Counted from the first letter of the stretch, positions 22,951 through 35,060 are shown. The stretch: DNA of 64,000 nt from Symsagittifera roscoffensis (GCF_963678635.1 NC_087064.1:51480684-51544683), one strand, 5' to 3'. Notes: a model not told the origin generated them from the sequence alone. Made by a program: numbers and translations.

Positions 22951-24070
22951 AATTGATAAAAATCAGTTAAAAATGAAAAAGTTAGATTTTTTACTTGCGG
23001 TAATTTGTGTATATAAGAAATTTGTAAAGCTAAACAATAAAGTTAATACTGAAGAATTTAATTTTTAGATACTCGAAGCAGCTAGATACGTCACACTATT
23101 AACTTTTGCAACATTGTTAACTTTTGTTTAAAAATAAACTGAGTGACTTACCATCAACATTCTTGCGTTTTCTTGTTGTTAAAAAAGTCAGTTTAAATTG
23201 AGAAAAGTTATGATAGAGTTTTTACATGCAATTTTTGTGTATAAAAGAAACTTGTAAAGCTAAATAATACAATGAAAGTATTTATTTCCTTTCTGATCTA
23301 AGAAACCAAGAATGCTACTGCAGGCACCAGACAGATTCCTTTTCAATTTTGCCACAACCCGGTCTGAGACCTAATGCAGCGTGTTAAAGCAATCCCAAAT
23401 GTTCACCTAAACGTTCTAGAAAGGTTTAGAAAAGAATTAGATACGTTTGGGGAATTACAACAAGCGCAAAACTGACAAGTTTTGTAAATATATCCTATTT
23501 CCAAACACAAAGCTCGAAAATTGTAATATGTTTGTGATTATTAAAATCAAGTGAACGAATTTTCGAGTAAAAGTTGAGAACAAAGTATGGTTCTGAAACA
23601 TAAATTGTTGTCATTTGAAATAGCCCTAGAAAAATTATGCCAATAGGTAGTTTGTGTAGTTTCAATTGGAAGCTATAAGGCCAGATTAAATCATTTTTGT
23701 GAACTTTACTTGCTCAATAAACAATTAAGTCTTTAACGTTCTATGTTTTGAGAGCTAAATTTGCCGAATTGTTGTTTTTCATCTTTCTTTTCGTTTGTTT
23801 TTGTTCTAAGAAATTTTCAAGGTTCAATTTTTGCCAGTTTGAGTTTGGGTTTCTTATGTATTTACAACCTGATGGTTTGCAAATTAGGATATCCTGCAAA
23901 AAAAAAAGAAAAAAGAACAGAAAAAATATAGTTCGCAAAATTTTCATATTGTTTTTTCCGCTTTAGCTTTTTCTGGGAGCCAATCTTGCAATGCCTAGTT
24001 ATACTTGATTTAAACATGATTCTGATACTTCCTTAATGAAAAATCTGTTCTTTGCTGTTTGATATCTTGG

Positions 24071-24174
24071 TAGCAAGTATGCTTGCAAGAAGTTTCAGGA
24101 AAAGTAGCACCGTTTGAAATCTTTACAAATGATGTTACTTTTCCCGAAACTTTTTGCAAGCATACTTGCTACTA
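24071..24174. repeat. Short inverted repeat with arms near 40 bp
   Basis: The left arm starts GTAGCAAGTATGCTTGCAAG and the right arm ends with its near-complement CTTGCAAGCATACTTGCTAC form. The spacer is about 28 bp. The arms pair almost perfectly over about 38 bases. It could form a cruciform or an RNA hairpin. Confidence 0.8.
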
Positions 24175-24315
24175 AGGTAACAGCAATAATTTAAACGTAT
24201 AAAAAATAAATCAAATTTTAAACCGTGACGACTCAACATGGAGCGTGAAAAGTACTAAGGATTTTTTCTTTGAACGCAAACTGTTTTTCTAAAAAATATT
24301 AAAAAGTCCAATTTT

Positions 24316-25200
24316 CAAACTATCAGTAATTCAAGTTTTTTGTTCACGTGCATTTATGGTATTGTTCATTTTGATATCAACTATAAACTAAATATAAATA
24401 AAGAAATCAAAGTTCAAACCGTGACGACTCAACATGGAGCGTGAAAAATACTTTCACATCTTTGAAAAAAGTAACATCTTTGAAAAAACTTAACAGACAA
24501 AGAGACATCGTTAAGTTGAAATTCACTTCCTGTTGTCTGTAACTCTCAAAAAAAACTAGAATCATTTTCAAAAAACTATTGACCAAAATTTTTCAGCAAA
24601 AGAAGACATAGAAGCGAATCCGATCTTTGCAAAGTCACGCATCAGAAACAAGCTCTAAAAAACGATAAAATACCTTCATGGAAAAGCAATATGAAAATAT
24701 AAAGTCTCGATATTTAGGGATATGGAACTGCTGCGTCTCGACCAAGTGTCGTCGGTTTTGAGCAAGCTTTTCAAAGCACCAGTTTCAGATCTCTAAAAAT
24801 CTGGATTTCATATTTTTTATACTGCTTTTCCAATGTAGGTATTTTCAGTGCTTGTTTCTGATGCGTGGCCTTGCAAAGATCAGATTCACTTCTGTCTTTT
24901 TGCTGAAAAATTTTGGTCAATAGTATTTTGAAAATGATTCTAAATATGTTTTTCTTAAGTGTTACAGACAAAAGGAAGTGAATTTCAACTTAACGATGTC
25001 TCTTTGTCTGTTTAATTTTTTCAAAGATGTTCCTTTTTTCAAAGATGTGAAAGTATTTTTCACGCTCCATGTTGAGTTGTCAGGGTTTGAGTTTTGATTT
25101 CCTTATTTATTAGTCAAGTTTATAGTTCATATCAAAATGAACAATACCAAAAATGCACATGAACAAAAAGCCTGAATTACTGATAGTTTGAAAATATGGG
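24316..25200. repeat. Long inverted repeat, arms near 400 bp
   Basis: The left arm (about 24316-24700) and right arm (about 24795-25200) are imperfect reverse complements separated by roughly 95 bp. Matching blocks include CTATCAGTAATTCA with its complement near 25178, CAACATGGAGCGTGAAAAA with TTTTTCACGCTCCATGTTG near 25055, and the CGCATCAGAAACAAGC block with GCTTGTTTCTGATGCG near 24851. A partial third copy of the GACTCAACATGGAGCGTG block lies at about 24225. A fold-back element or a hairpin RNA locus are possible explanations. Confidence 0.8.
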
Positions 25201-26190
25201 TTTTTTCATATTTTTTTAAAGAAAATAGTTTGCAATTAGTATGAAGCGAAATAACTAGATGTAAAACGTGATATTTTTTTCGGAAATTATTTTTCTGTAA
25301 AAATATCTAAGGTTTTCAAGCGTTCATTGAATCATATCACAGTCTGATGTCCTTGTAGTCATATGTTTGTCGATGTTTTGTCTCTGATATCATTTTGGTA
25401 AAGAATTCAAAGAAAACCTAATTTGCATTTGGCTTGTATTTCGAAAACGATTTTAATGTGTTAATGCCACATTTTTTTTCAAGCATCTTTCTTAAAGCTG
25501 CTTGTTTTTTTACTTGTCTTGGCAAAGAGAAGCTTTGCGTCTATGTCATTTTTACTATGTAGGTACGCTCAAGAAAAACTCTGTTTGACTATTGATTAGC
25601 ATGAATAAAAAGCATTCAATTACTCGAATCCATTCTCGCAAATCATAGTTTTGCTTCGTTGTTCATATTTATGAAAGTATACAGTCCAACTTATTCATGA
25701 AAAAAAGTTTTTCTGTGTTTTTTTTAAATTATGTTATTAAAGAAAAAAGTCTTTAAAATTTTTTGCTCTTCAAAGAGACTGGCTGAAATTTGACGTTTGA
25801 TTTTTCAGTTCATTTCAATTTGAACTGCTGACTGAGAAAAAGTAAATAACCAAGTCCTAATGGTCGCGAATGAAGAAGAACGAATTTCAGTTTCACAGGT
25901 GAGTTGAGAAAAACTCTCCAGCAAAACAAATCTAAGTGGTTCAGTTTTGTTTAAAAGTTAGGGTAGCAGACCGTAAGACAGACCGTAGGATAACGGTAAG
26001 ACAACGATACAAAGACTGGATGAAGGTTAGAGGGTTTAAAAGATTAAACTGGTCTAAGACTAGTTAAAAACGATTATTAATTAAGGCGAGAACAATGAAT
26101 AACATCTTCAGTCCTAGATACCATGTCGTCATTTCAACTTCAGCATCGTAAAATAATTCAAGGTTAAAATAGCACTGTTTGAACTTCCGC
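25200..26190. other. Intergenic; small stray piece of the 16-22 kb array
   Basis: Around 25375-25440 the segment with GAATTCAAAGAAAACCTAATTTGC resembles sequence at the end of the tandem array near 21940. No gene is seen in the remainder. Confidence 0.4.
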
Positions 26191-26199
26191 TGAAATAAT

Positions 26200-27630
26200 C
26201 TAATGAAAAGTGAGTAAACAAAACTGATGAGAAACAAATTTTCGACCAAGAAACGAGAACTCGGTCGGATAGGGTAGCAACCAATGTAAAGTTGCGTCGC
26301 ACTCGGTGTTCAAGGCATCAATATTTGAAGTTATCGGCTTTTTCAGCCAAGTCGATTCATGCTTTCCCGATCTATTATCAGAACATTTGACTAGACTCAT
26401 AAACACTTGTTGTCCTAACAGACTTGGCAGTTGTTGCAGTCTCAACGGCAATATATTCTTTCTGACCGCATTGACAAAACATTTGGCTGGGGTGGCCTTT
26501 TCACAGTGGATGATGCTTTTATTTTCGCTATTCCAATCGGTTTGAGCTAGAGGGTGCTGATGGTAGTCCATCCATAGTATTTCTCTGTCGACTTTGTGTT
26601 AACCCGCTGGTCGTTTTTGTAGAAGAGTTCTCCTCTGGTTTGTGATGTGGAGGCTTCGAATCTTAGTTTTTTTTCTCAGGGGACTGCAGGGTCGGTATCG
26701 TGTTTGTCATATATAGTCAGTAATATCAACGGAGGGATTCAGTGTTTGTCTATGACTGATCGATTCTGGTCGTTCGCCATATTGCTTTCGCTATCCGTGG
26801 TCGATTCGTTTACTTTTGTAGCAGGATTCTGAGTGGAAGTGCCCTCTATTTTAACTTCTCGTATATCGCTAGTTGTTTGCGTAACTCTCTATCGTGTGTT
26901 GTTGGATTCCAGCCTCCAGATCCTTCAAGGGGGTAAAGAGGCTCGCATCTTCTTCCGATACAGTCTCTAGTGAAATGTCCATTGGTCGAGGGGTTGCCTG
27001 GTCATCGTTTGACTTCAAAACAATTACCTCGGATCTTTCGACTGGCCGTCTCAATTTCGGAGCTTTCAAAGCCGACATTTCTTACAGGTTTTTTTTTATC
27101 ACCTTGGGTCCCTTATTCACTAAATTTAATAGTTTCTATTCCTTTTTTACCTTCTTTTCTAACTTCGGCTAGTTTTTGTTTGGCTAAACCAGACTTTTTA
27201 TGTAGATACTAGTTTTAGTGAGACTGTGTGATCTGTCTCTCTTACGATTCTTTCATTTGCTTTTTGTAAAGTGCAGTCTTTTTCTTATCGTGTACTTTCC
27301 TGAATATGATGGGCTTACCCGAGGGTGCAAAACCTAAGGCCTTTTCAATCCTTGTAGGGACGGGATCAGCTACACTTAAGGCCTTTCAATTCTCTGTTCT
27401 TGACATAACCTTTACAGGAGACCCAGAACAAGCGGGCATAAAGTTTGTGGATCGGTCTTCTGAGGTTGATGAACTGTAGTTGTCCAAATGGCTGGCCTTG
27501 ATATAGTCAAGGCGTCCCAAACGTGTCTCTTTTCTCTGTACATCAATTTTCTTTCTTTGTCCGGGCATAACAAAACTTTATTCCAAATTAAATGGTCTGA
27601 CGAAAGACTTTTGACCATTTTATGCCACAT
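26200..27630 (-). pseudogene. Minus-strand ORF cluster, probable retroelement internal region
   Basis: Several frames on the minus strand (27630-27412, 27568-27386, 27078-26869, 26571-26200) have ordinary protein-like composition, unlike the surrounding AT-rich shadows. None shows a motif I can name. They follow, on the same strand, an LTR-like repeat with a TATA box at 28.2-28.7 kb. A decayed gag-like region is therefore the simplest reading, but it is inference from position. A host exon cluster is the alternative. Confidence 0.35.
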
Positions 27631-28224
27631 AGTGTTCGTTTTTTTCCAAAATGTACTTTGAAAGGCGAGTAATTTAGCGATTGTTGATTTTTAGCTCATA
27701 AACAATTGTGGTTTTTTACTAGAGCCATAACCATTAATACATTTCTGATTGTCCTGCCAATTGTTCAACTACACCTGACTCCCAGCGATTGTTCACTGAG
27801 CAAAATAATAAAGTCATATTTTGGTCCTGAAAAAGTTTGCATACTTCCTCCGAAATTTCGAAATAGATCCCGAACCTTGGTCGATTCTAAATGATCAAGG
27901 GATTCTGTGTAAACCAATATAGTTCAGGAGGAAATTTTCTACTAGCCAAACAGCTATATGTTTTGTGAGCTGAAGTTTTTTTTGCCTGTTACTTTCGAAA
28001 CCCAAAGTGACCTGGGTGCGTTTCATGAAGACATTAGATCAATTCGGCTCTCCGGCATGTGTGTATGACCTGACTTACTTCGAAGTAAGACATTATCCTG
28101 TGACATAGAGGTTTAAGAGGTATGGTTTGTAGTAGATCTCGAGCTATTGTTGTATCCTCGTTCCCTCGTTCTTCGATAGCCCTTAAGAATTTCTTGAGCA
28201 CTAGATCTTAATATGCGGCGAGTA

Positions 28225-28680
28225 AAGACATCATTATAGAAACAGAACTTTCTGGTCAATATGAGTTATGACCTCTGGCCTGTACTCATAGAGCAATTTC
28301 AGATAAGGTACACCGTCTGTTCGTCTTGAGTAATTTCAGATAAGGTACACCCGTCTGTTCGTCACGCTATCTTATTTTCGGCCGGATAGAATCGTGCAAC
28401 TTCTTAGTCTAATACCAATCTTAATCTTACTCTTATATATCCTAGTCTCAATAGATCTAGTGCATGCTGATTTTTGCGGGTTAGTTCCTGGAGTTTATCC
28501 AGAAGGATAATAACTGTATTCAAAGATTTATTCAAATTGTTCTGGTGCTGAAACTACAAGTAGTTTCAGCACATACAAATAAGTGTCAATGTTAGAGATG
28601 GAATATGATTCGCTAGTTAGTAATATTTCATAGTGGTATTTTATCAATAAAATAATTGGTTTTATAAATTCTAGTAGAAC
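28225..28680 (-). repeat. LTR-like repeat, copy 1
   Basis: This segment matches, in reverse complement, the sequence at 38885-39275. Both contain a perfect palindrome with 12-bp arms (TGCTGAAACTAC and its complement, 2-base spacer). Both also share the order palindrome, GGATAAACTCC, TAGATCTATTGAGACTAG, a TATA-like box and CCGGCCGAAAATAAGATAG. This copy contains a duplicated block with GGTACAC-CGTCTGTTCG near 28309 and 28346. Internal-region frames lie downstream on the same strand, which fits a 5' LTR. Confidence 0.6.
28427..28441 (-). promoter_or_regulatory. TATA-like box inside LTR-like repeat
   Basis: On the minus strand the sequence reads GGATATATAAGAGTAAG, a good TATA box placed about 140 bp after the palindrome. 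In the copy at 39.1 kb it is weakened to GAGATATAAGAG. Confidence 0.45.
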
Positions 28681-28849
28681 TGGTTCCAAATAGAATGGAA
28701 ATGTCTTAGTTTATCGCCTCCTTGACGTTTATTTCGAATCCGGCCCATTCTAGCTTATTTGTCAAAAACTGGCACTTTCCCGTTTTATTATAAAACTTTG
28801 GTCATTTTAAATTTTAGAATGTCATTAACTATTTTATAATTGTTCCGAC

Positions 28850-29370
28850 TTTTGTAACGAATGTAACGGAATATTTGTGCTCGGGTGGTTTTTTTTTCTT
28901 CAGACAAACTTCGACTTTTTAACTGGCAATTTTTGACGGAGTTTTATACATCATTCGAAATTTGTTGTTGTCCTGAGCTTGAATTTGAAAAGATATTTCA
29001 CCTGTGATCATTTTTCGTAAAGTTATGAGGGTTTAAAGATTGCCATTTTGGCCAAATGGGACAATTAACACGCGATATATTTCGCGCTACTAACGCGTAA
29101 GCGGATATTTATTCCGTATTAGAAATCGTTCCAAATTGGTTAAAAGAAGCTTATTTGCCATATTTGGTTTGTTACAAGGAGCAAAATCTATCCTTTTGTA
29201 CTTTATATGGCGTGTGGGGTGATGATTTTCATTAAAAAATTTCAGGTTTTAGAAAAAAAAATTTATTTTGTTTTTTTTTTCATTGAATTTTTTAATGTTA
29301 TTACTGCTCCATAAACCTTAAAAGGCAGTTGGAACATTCAGGGCTTCGCCCTGATACGAGCAGTCTTGTT
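28850..29370 (+). mobile_element. HINE-like element, copy C
   Basis: This 521-bp copy runs from TTGTTCCGACTTTTG to GATACGAGCAGTCTTGTT. The 3' hairpin GGGC-ttc-GCCC is intact, while the 5' hairpin is spoiled by a substitution (GTAACGAATGTAA). Interior landmarks match copies A and B. Confidence 0.75.
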
Positions 29371-30019
29371 TCAATACGTATTCAAAATTTTCTGCTGTTC
29401 AGAATTTAGTTTTTGGCTTTTAATTTTCTAATACGTTTGAAGATTCTGGCGGTTCGTCCCGGTCCAAATTCTTTTTTGTTGTTGTTGTTTTTTTGCATAG
29501 AAAGTTGGTGTTTTTTCTCAGATATTGCATGTGACTATTGGTGAAATGTAATTTCACACTTTCTTTCTGATTTACATCCATTTTGTTTTGTTTTTGATCT
29601 TTTGTTTTTTTTTGATTTTTTAAAAGCGGAACTTCAAAACTGTTTGCATAGAAAGTAGGCTCGTAAAAAATCGGTGAAACACCACCCCAAATGTCTGCAA
29701 ATTCTGCAAATTTCCCAGATCTGCTCTTGAACAAGAAGTAGTAAGTTACCCGGTGCAGTCCATCAAAATAAAAGACGTTCCAACATTTTATGAACTACAA
29801 TCCGCTTACATTCAACCCGTGTGCTATAATTGATATAACTCGCGTAAGTGGTGTTTCCCTCTAATAAGTTTTTCGTTCTAACTTTCGGACAAAGCAATAG
29901 CTTGTTCATGCACGGTCCGGTCATGTTTTTATCTCAGACAAATTTGGAGTTCCGATCATTCACATTATTTGATTTTTTTAGTTACGGGGAAAATTTTGTT
30001 AAACATTTTTTGATGCACG

Positions 30020-30205
30020 TAATAGGGCAGTCGGAGGATTCAGTGCCACGCCCTGATACAAACAGTCTTGATTAAAAAAGCGCAAAATAATACATTATGA
30101 TTAAAGGTGTTCGATTATCTCATAAATTTTTTCAACCAAAAATTTTTTTATTGATGAAGCGTTAAAATCATTCAGGGGTTCGCCCTGATACAAAAAATCT
30201 ATTTC
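30020..30205 (+). mobile_element. Two decayed HINE-like 3' ends
   Basis: Near 30026-30070 is GGGCAGTCGGAGGATTCAG, followed by a damaged hairpin and CCCTGATACAAACAGTCTTG. Near 30168-30200 is CATTCAGGGGTTCGCCCTGA followed by TACAAAAAATCT. These are remnants of the element's right end. The preceding 29371-30020 interval has no recognisable gene. Confidence 0.55.
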
Positions 30206-30984
30206 TACTTTAGTATGGACGATACTATAAGCTTCCTGAATCCTTTATCAATTCAAGCTGGTCGCCTGACTCTTTTTGTATCTGTATCGGAATCTCTTCT
30301 GGTTTTTTATCCGTTTTCTTTTTTTGCGATTGTTTTGTACTGGTTTTATGGGACTGGACACGTATCAACCCCTTCCTCCTTAATTTTGATGTTTAATTTT
30401 TTCCTAAAGCTGTCCACTTTTTGACCACCAAAAGCTGTCCAGTTATACGACCTATGTTTTCAACCCTACCTTTTTTACATAAAAGCAGCTCAGGTGTCGT
30501 TAGCTACAGTGGCGGAAAATCGAAAATCAAAAAGATTTTTAAAGAAAGTACTGGAACATAACGGTAGTGGTGCTAGTTCTTCAAAAATATTCAGCGATCG
30601 AAAAATGTATTTCTAGGGAACTTTCGAAAAATACATTGAGCGTTTGCCCGATACCAAAAAATCGCACCAGAACGCACAAGAACTACTTAGTTTCTTCGAT
30701 ATAGTAGCAAAACTCGTTATGACAGAATGTTTTTTTTGTTAACCAATACAAAACATCTTTCACTTCAATCTTCAAGCATTTTCTTGTTCGGTATTTTCAG
30801 TTTTAAATAAATAATTATTGGAAATTACATGCCAAAATCAATCTTTAAATTGGCGTTCTATCTAAAAAAGCTGTTATTGGGACTTTTTTGCCAAGACTTA
30901 GATCTAGTATCACTTAAGTGCTTTTAGAGTTCAGTTGCAATAATTTTGTTTGTTTTCGGAATCTGCTTACAATTTTACGTTAAA

Positions 30985-33162
30985 ATGGCTAAGCTTTCGG
31001 ATCTAGGTAAGTTTTTTCTTTTTTTTATTGAAGGAAAACATCTTTCAAGCGAATAAAAGTTTTAGTAGATTTCGGTACAATTTTGAATAAAATGGGACAA
31101 TAGTTATTGTCGAGCGAATAAAAGTCTTAGTATATTTCGGTACAATTTTGAATAAAAGGGGACAATAGTTATTTGATATCATTAACTAAAATTCTTTTCC
31201 AACCTTCTTCGAGCTAACGACGACGTGACTTTAGAAAAAAAATGTTAGATCTAACTTGGAACTAATTCTGAACTTTCGTTTATAACACCTGTCTAAACCT
31301 AATTAAACATGATAATTATCAAGAGTTTCGTTGCAATGTGTTGATTTCTTGTTTTTTAGCTTTATTATCTAGTTTTGCTCTTCCTTTTCTAATTTTCTGA
31401 TTTTTTTTTCAATTCTTTATCCATTTTGTTTTCGATAGGAAAAGAGACAGTGACCGTGTACTGTGAGGTGATGGGGGACAAGACCCACCCGGAGTACCTG
31501 AAGGAGGGTGGTGCCTTCTTCACCTCCTTCGTGGGGGAGTATCTAGCCCACATCAACGACAAGGAGATGGGGGAGTATGCCGATGGTACGAAGATTGCAA
31601 AATTGCGTTCTCGCAAAAAACTCCCTATTTGGAAATTGTGCTTAAAATAGGGGGGCGAAAATTTATGCTTAATAAACATTTTTAACAAACTGTGATCAAT
31701 TGTGAAAAAATATTATAATTGAAAAAGTGTGCTCAAAAACTATGTCTCCGAAAAATTTTTTTGAAGTTTATAGTCAGTTGATTTTTAAGTTATGCTTGAA
31801 AATAACAAAAAAATCAACTATTAAACCATCGCAAGCAGGCGCGGATCTAGAAATTTCTCGAGGGGGGGGGGGTTGATCTTTTGTTGATCATTTTTTTTAG
31901 GTCGACCAAATTGATTTTGTGAGCTCACCGAAACCACTATAAAGACCCAAATTTGACCAAGTTTTCTGCGCCGGAGACAAATTTTTGAAAAAAGGCCAAA
32001 AAAAGCGTTTTTAGGCACTTTTTGGAAAATGCTGACCAAAAAATCGCGTTTTTTCGGCGCGCACTCCGCCCTCCTCGCCTTTAGAAAAATTTTAAGGTCG
32101 GTCGGTCAAAAATGGATATCTCAAAATAGTACAAAGGGGGACCCTTTGGGTCGGCTGGGGGTCGAACGAATCCCTGAAAAAAAAAGCGTCATCCCACCCA
32201 CCCCCCCCCCTAAATCCGCTACTGATCGCAAGTTTTGGTCGGCGAAGATGTTGAATTTCTGTGAAGACTTGACCATGTATTTTCAACAGGGTGTATGGAT
32301 GTGGAGGAAGAGGATGTTGAGACAGTTAAGAGTCTGTTGGGGTCGGCAAAGTTCAGACAGGCACTCGCCAAGTTCTGGTACGAACAAATACTACATGTCA
32401 AGTTTTTGTTTTAAATAACTGCTATTAATTAGTTATATGAAAAAAAATCATAGTACACAAATTCTTTAATAAGATTACTCAATAGTAACTCTGGAATCAA
32501 AAAGCAAAAATTGCAATAACGTATTACTAATCATAACAAAAATATATATTGCGCAGCTGCTTCATTCGTATTGTACAGATAAAAAATGTTCAATTGGTGG
32601 CTATAAGAAATTTTTAGAATCGCTTTGATTTTTCTTACAGAAATTAGTTTTGCCTTTAGCCGCATAGACGCAGATGGTAGTGGACAAATATCAGAAGAAG
32701 AAGTCAAGTAAGTGCAGTCTATTTAGTGTGAAAACTTCTTCTTAAATCATCAAAATTTTAATTTTGAAAATGGTTTGGGAGGCTGAATCAAAAAGCATGA
32801 TTGTGTAAAATCATCTCTGAAATCGAAGTAACATCAAAAAACAGCTCAAGTGGAAGCTGGATTTTATTTTGGGTCAAAGGGTTGAACTTATCAGACAATC
32901 AGGCAGCGCTGGGCAACATTAAGATTAGACTTTGTGAAAGATGTTGCATTGGTCTAGTTATAAGGGGGAAGATGTGTTAACTTGGTTCCCATTCTGAATA
33001 GAAGTTGTTCATGATTTTTCTGCTCAATTTGTAATTGATTGTTCATTATTTTTTTGTAGACAGGAGTTTGGAGAGGGGAGTGGCAAGTTCCTGAAGAGAG
33101 TACAGGACTCTGATGGCGACAACATGATATCCATGGCAGAGTACATGCTAATGCTCAAGTAG
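30985..33162 (+). CDS. EF-hand calcium-binding protein, five exons
   Basis: Exons on the plus strand are 30985-31006, 31439-31585, 32290-32377, 32648-32707 and 33060-33162. Joined in phase they give 139 residues ending in TAG. The first EF-hand loop is DADGSGQISEEE in exon 4 and the second is DSDGDNMISMAE in exon 5; both have acidic residues at positions 1, 3 and 12 and Gly or Asn at 6, so both should bind calcium. The N-terminal half (MGDKTHPEYLKEGG and so on) has no loop I recognise, though its helices may form degenerate EF-hands. Acceptor choice at exon 4 is uncertain: the stronger acceptor, 7 bases upstream, gives an in-frame stop when paired with the 32377 donor, and a donor 26 bases further into exon 3 would also keep phase. 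The protein is small, soluble and without a signal peptide. Intron 2 contains a hAT MITE. The exact family member is not identified. Confidence 0.85.
31836..32224. mobile_element. hAT-type MITE in EF-hand gene intron 2
   Basis: The 389-bp element has ends CAGGCGCGGATCTAG and CTAAATCCGCTACTG. It is flanked by the identical 8-mer ATCGCAAG at 31828-31835 and 32225-32232. Its interior is the reverse complement of the 11315 copy (the G/C homopolymers are swapped), so it is the same family inserted in the other orientation. It leaves the intron's splice sites intact. Confidence 0.9.
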
Positions 33163-34430
33163 GCGAAAGACCACCCCACGCTCTAACTGCCCAAGAACGT
33201 GTTCACAGAAAAGAACTGAAACATAACAAAAGAAATTATTTAAAAATTCGTAGATACAATTTCATACACATGTAAAAGCACTGGATTATTACAGCTTACT
33301 AATTAGACTTATTCTTGTTTTTTGACGTGTTGAATTACATATAGGCAAGACTAACCATTGCTATTGTATTTATTCCTCTATCTCAATTTAAAATTTTTAA
33401 TGTCTCCAAGTTTCCGATGCGGCTCCTGAGTCAGTTGTCCTAAAAACCATCCATTCAGTCAGCATTTGGGTTCCACGAAGATGTTTTTTTAAAAATCCTT
33501 TGTGTGCAAAACCTCACTCAAACTGCCTTTACACAAGGGGTTGAAAAAGATATTAAAGAAGCGTTGGCTCACGGATCCCATTTTTCTATACATTTTTGGA
33601 ATACCTAAGGCTTTTTTGGGCTATTTGGAATTAAATCGACTCTTCTTTTGAAAATAGCAAAACTTTAGATAAAAAGTTTACAATTTCAGAACATGTTTGC
33701 CAACTTGGATTCCGATTTTCGAATAATGTGACAGAACATTTATGTTGGGCGTTTTAAAAAATTTTTCTACAAGTTTTGAATTTTTGATTACCCGGTTTGG
33801 ACAACTTTTCTCATAGTCTCTGAAAGATAGGATACCTTAAGCTAACAGATTTTTTAGAATCGCGGGGGTTTGAAAATTGCCAACTGACCAATTTAGGACA
33901 AAAAATGACCGCCAAACTAACCCTAGCTAACGCGTAATTAAAACACGTTAACTAGATACGAACATTTTTTATTTAACTGTTTCGAGTTTCGAAGAGAGTA
34001 ACGAATAATTTAAGCTCGTGGTGATTAATTTTCCCCCGGACAATTTTTTTTTCAATTTTTAACGAGCACTTTGTAACGGAACTAATTTTTACCATTCGAA
34101 AAGTAGTTTTATTCTGAGTTCACTTTAAAAAACGCTTTTACCTGTGTTTTTTTGTAACTTCATGGGGGGTTCAGATGTTGTCAATTTGGCCAATATGGGA
34201 TAATTCATGGACGATTTATTTTGTGCTATTAACACGTAAGCTGAGATTTACCATACCTCAGAAATCATTCCAAGCTGAGCTATTTCATCTATTTAAAACT
34301 TTGCTGTATGCTTATTTATCACTTTTTTATTTAGATAGCTAGTGAGGTGATGGTTTTTAAAAAACAAATCTAAATAAGCACTAAATTTTCAAAACATATT
34401 TTTTTGAAAATTGCATCAATTTTTGAAGCG
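33163..34430. other. Region downstream of EF-hand gene with very old HINE-like pieces
   Basis: Degenerate matches to the HINE-like left end occur near 33712 (TTCCGATTTTCGAATAATG) and 33985 (TTTCGAGTTTCGAAGAGAG). Middle-block remnants such as TGTGCTATTAACACGTAAGC occur near 34219. No gene is seen. Confidence 0.45.
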
Positions 34431-34665
34431 TTGATGCGCCAAGCGAGAGTTCGTAACAGGCGACAATTCGTAAAACGCGACAATTCGTAACAAGCAACTT
34501 ATGGTAGCCGTAGCTTAAGCTGGGAACACTTCATTTACGCGCAGTATTCCTTTCGTGCCGGATGCAAGCGCAGCGGAGCAAGCGTATTCTACTAGCCAAT
34601 GCCTTGTTAAGAATTATCGCTGGTTATGAATTGTTACCAGTTACGAATTGTCGCCGTACTGCACT
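34431..34665. repeat. GC-richer repeat with CGACAATTCGTAAC motifs, copy 1
   Basis: A run of near-tandem 'gacaattcgtaac' words on both sides encloses a unique core containing GTGCCGGATGCAAGCGCAGC and GGAGCAAGCGTATTCTACTA. The flanking words appear in one orientation on the left and complementary (GTTACGAATTGTCGCC) on the right, so the whole has an inverted-repeat plan. A second copy lies at 35615-35858. Confidence 0.7.
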
Positions 34666-34678
34666 AATGTTCTTATGT

Positions 34679-35060
34679 TCCGACTACTTTTGAAGAAAAC
34701 GACTGAAAGTTTGTGTTTGAGTGGTTTTTTTTACAGATTGGCCACTGTGGGATAATTCACAGACGGTATTTTGCGCTATTAACGCGTAAACTGAGATTTA
34801 GTAAGCATCAAAAATCATTCAAGTTGCACCATTTTATCAATTTAAAACTTAACTGTATGCTAATTTTATCGTTCTGTTATTTACAAAAATTGTGAGGGGA
34901 TGGTTTTTACAAAAAGAAATCAGAAAAAAAATTGTAAATTTTCCTAATATTTTTCTGAAAATTGCACCATGATGAAAATTGCACCATGAGCAATTACTAG
35001 TTCCTATACCCTAAACAGCATTCGTAAAATTTAAGGCTTCCTGCTGATATAAGCATTTTT
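34679..35060 (+). mobile_element. Decayed HINE-like copy
   Basis: It begins GTTCCGACTACTTTTGAAG, retains the block CGCTATTAACGCGTAAACTG, and ends in a worn right end (AAGGCTTCCTGCTGATATAA). It is shorter than 531 bp because of internal deletion. Confidence 0.55.

Noticed and set aside
29420-29734. Minus-strand 104-residue frame
   Set aside because: It is low-complexity (Lys/Thr/Asn-rich), overlaps homopolymer-rich sequence and has no motif or splice partners.
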